Source: an uncultured Bacilli bacterium
GTDB lineage: Bacteria > Bacillota_I > Bacilli_A > RF39 > UBA660
Direction: 5' to 3'
NCBI GenBank assembly: GCA_947625005.1
Contig: CANQNA010000063.1
Coordinates: forward strand, 1-7,907
Length of the DNA: 7,907 nt
Shown: in pieces, positions 5,968 to 7,907 of the stretch
How positions within the stretch are numbered: the stretch's first letter is position 1
How the letters are laid out: every line of letters starts with the position of its first letter
Notes under the pieces: generated by a model
Told to the model about the DNA's origin: nothing
What the model saw: the letters and a program-made list of their open reading frames with translations, nothing else
The model's database searches: none
Program-made: the position numbers and the translations under genes

Positions 5968-7907
5968 TTAACTTTCTATGTTTATATATCCTAATGTTTT
6001 AGGTAATTTGACTGCTGTTGATGTACTAGTAATTCTTTGACCATCATTAGTCTTTGCATCATTAACACGATAAAGTATTGCTCTTATTTCGCCACTTTCT
6101 TCAACCATTCTATTATATTCTTCTTGAGTCATTATAAATAACCATGTACCTTTAGCAACATCAAATACAGATTTATCAGCTTCTAACTCAGCAAAAGAAA
6201 TAAATGTACCTTTATAATAAATATTATTATTCTTAGCATCTACAAGAAAAGCTGTATTGAATGCTGGGTTACCACGATATTCGCCCTCAAAGACAACAGA
6301 TCCAGCTTTAATCTTACCTTCATCGCTTTCTTCACTACATCCATCAGTAAGATAACAATAATCTTTTTCTAAGATTCCCACATTTAATTCATCATTTACA
6401 AATTTGAAATCAACATTATCGCCTGGATTAGCAAGTAAATCTATTTCTGCTCCAGAAATACCTTGAGTATTATCTATTGCTTCAATTTTAACATATGATA
6501 CATCATTATAAGTCCATAATTGTGATTTACTAGTAGTTCCTTCTTTCATAAAATAAACTGTTTCAGATGGATTTGATGCATCTATATTAAATGTATCACT
6601 TCTAGCTTCTATCCATTCTTCTTTATCACTACTAACATAGATCTTATATTTTTGAATAGAGTTACTATCCAAAATACCATTTTCTACTAGAGCTGTATAT
6701 TTAATACCACTTAATGACATTTTAGTATTTAAACTTATTATTACATAAGGATTATCAGTATCAGTTGAAGATGTTAATGCATCACCAATATTTAAACTAG
6801 TAATTCTTTCTGTACCAATAAATGCCGTATTAATATTTCCATCAATTAGCTTATTAACACTTAGTAGAGAGTAATCCATATCAGCATCTTCAATATCATA
6901 TTTATCTTCGACATTTTTAAAGTTAGATTCAATAGTAAATGTATCTTTTTTAATACTTCCATCATGAGATATTTTTACTTCATCTAATTTTTCATCTAAT
7001 TTAATAGTATTAAGGAAATAATCATATGCTACTACATCATAAGTAAAGGCTCTATTATTAACAGTTCCAACATTATCTGTGTAACTAGTTTTATCACCAC
7101 TTACAAAGCCAATAGACTCACCATTACGAAGAATTTCATAACCTAGTATTTTTTCGCTTTCACCACTAACATTAAAGTTTATTGTTACTCTTTTTTCTTG
7201 TTGATCTGTATCACTAATACTTGCAGTTAATTTAGTAGAATCAGAAACTTTTTGACCATTATTTAAAATATATCTTCTAGCCTCATCATTTAAATAATAT
7301 ATAGCCTTAGTTTCATTTTCTAAATCTTTTAACTCAGCTTGTAAAACATCTTTCATTTCATCTCTTGGTTTAATTCCCCAAATTTCGAAATAATTAGTTA
7401 AATTTTTATTTGCTGCAAGTGATGCAAATAGAATTAAAAGTTCATCTTTATTATAATTTTTATCATTTTTATATGTTCTAGTTAAAACATTTATCTTAGA
7501 GAAAATTGAATCTGTATCATTAAATGTTTTATTTTTATCATATGCTAAATGTAATTGCCAATACATACCAAGTGTTACAAAAACATTTTGTGATTTACCT
7601 AAGGTATGTGATGTTACTTTTTCATATATTTTATCATAAATTTTACTATCTTCTAATCTTGAATGACTAGTATCATTAGAAGTTTGAGCAAGCAAAGCAT
7701 AAACATTATTTGTTACCTCAGCATGCACTAAATCACTTTGATTAATTTGATGTCCTATTTCATGACTAATACCCCAGCCAAAGTAATCATTGTTTCTACT
7801 TCCTTGAATAACACCAGGAATAGAACCATAGCCTATACCAATATGATATCCTCCGGCATACATAAAGGCACCGGCAAACATTCTCATATAACGAATATTA
7901 ATTCTTG
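5968..7907 (-). CDS. Secreted M60-family (enhancin/mucinase-type) zinc metallopeptidase, 5' end missing
   Basis: Peptidase family M60 enzymes cut glycoproteins, often mucins, at the host surface. The frame is open through the right edge, so the signal peptide and N-terminal modules are not visible; about 645 residues are seen. Numbering from the Met at 7887 (an internal residue, not a proven start), the zinc motif HEIGH is at 42-46 and the third ligand Glu57 is in HAEVTNN, matching HExxH(8-28)E. The catalytic domain continues to about 210. An FN3-like domain follows at about 220-305 and an F5/8C (discoidin/CBM32-like) domain at about 335-487, with LIDGNINTAF and YKIYVSSDKEEW. The last 150 residues (490-639) are beta-rich, carry Cys511 and Cys517, and are not recognised. 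No membrane helix or complete sortase signal ends the protein, so it is probably released or held by a partner. The downstream surface protein is a candidate. Confidence 0.92.
   Translation of the reverse strand, partial: RINIRYMRMFAGAFMYAGGYHIGIGYGSIPGVIQGSRNNDYFGWGISHEIGHQINQSDLVHAEVTNNVYALLAQTSNDTSHSRLEDSKIYDKIYEKVTSHTLGKSQNVFVTLGMYWQLHLAYDKNKTFNDTDSIFSKINVLTRTYKNDKNYNKDELLILFASLAANKNLTNYFEIWGIKPRDEMKDVLQAELKDLENETKAIYYLNDEARRYILNNGQKVSDSTKLTASISDTDQQEKRVTINFNVSGESEKILGYEILRNGESIGFVSGDKTSYTDNVGTVNNRAFTYDVVAYDYFLNTIKLDEKLDEVKISHDGSIKKDTFTIESNFKNVEDKYDIEDADMDYSLLSVNKLIDGNINTAFIGTERITSLNIGDALTSSTDTDNPYVIISLNTKMSLSGIKYTALVENGILDSNSIQKYKIYVSSDKEEWIEARSDTFNIDASNPSETVYFMKEGTTSKSQLWTYNDVSYVKIEAIDNTQGISGAEIDLLANPGDNVDFKFVNDELNVGILEKDYCYLTDGCSEESDEGKIKAGSVVFEGEYRGNPAFNTAFLVDAKNNNIYYKGTFISFAELEADKSVFDVAKGTWLFIMTQEEYNRMVEESGEIRAILYRVNDAKTNDGQRITSTSTAVKLPKTLGYINIES

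Noticed and set aside
5740..5994. Plus-strand open frame of 84 codons with a hydrophobic C-terminus
   Set aside because: It is antisense to the signal peptide and N-domain of the surface protein and crosses a strong minus-strand Shine-Dalgarno. No plus-strand promoter or ribosome-binding site was found.
5971..6006. LPKTLG near the C-terminus of the M60 peptidase as a sortase signal
   Set aside because: The motif is LPKT followed by Leu, where LPxTG needs Gly directly after Thr. Only seven residues follow it, with no membrane helix or basic tail.

Overview
The window is strongly AT-rich, and every supported gene lies on the minus strand, so transcription runs from right to left. TGG encodes Trp. 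TGA is a stop: prfB encodes release factor 2, which reads UGA, and uses an in-frame TGA for programmed frameshifting. This excludes the Mycoplasma-type code. The prfB-yitT pair, the CwlD-type amidase, AGGAGG-like Shine-Dalgarno sites and a mucin-directed type of M60 peptidase suggest a low-GC, host-associated Bacillota (gut Bacilli or a Mollicutes-like lineage such as RF39). That placement is inference.

Layout in transcription order (right to left). (1) 7907-5968: 5'-truncated secreted M60 (enhancin/mucinase-type) metallopeptidase with FN3-like and F5/8C carbohydrate-binding-like modules. (2) 5951-5070: membrane-anchored surface protein with a cohesin-like N-domain and an Asn/Glu/Lys-rich stalk, 16 bp behind the peptidase and ending in a clear intrinsic terminator. 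(3) 4977-4498: dCMP deaminase with its own strong promoter (perfect TATAAT), followed by a hairpin terminator. (4) 4423-1: a run of five genes without an internal terminator, starting at an extended -10 promoter: prfB (programmed +1 frameshift), a YitT-family membrane protein, a CwlD-type amidase, an Abi_2/AbiF-type HEPN protein, and an HtrA-like serine protease cut off by the left edge.

The housekeeping part is translation termination, an envelope membrane protein, peptidoglycan hydrolysis, surface proteolysis and dTTP-precursor supply. The surface part is a probable mucin or glycoprotein degrader with a wall-spanning partner. The gene that does not fit is the Abi_2 gene at 814-1746. It is a putative phage-defence or toxin RNase of the family proposed to be related to the origin of Cas13, and it sits inside the housekeeping run. 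An operator-like dyad lies over its candidate -10, and its stop codon lies inside the Shine-Dalgarno of htrA.

Several starts differ from the longest open frame. prfB begins at 4423 and needs a frameshift, the deaminase begins at 4977 (a longer version would run through its own promoter), and the Abi gene probably begins at 1746. No tRNA, rRNA, CRISPR array or insertion sequence was seen, and no gene-free stretch exceeds about 130 bases.
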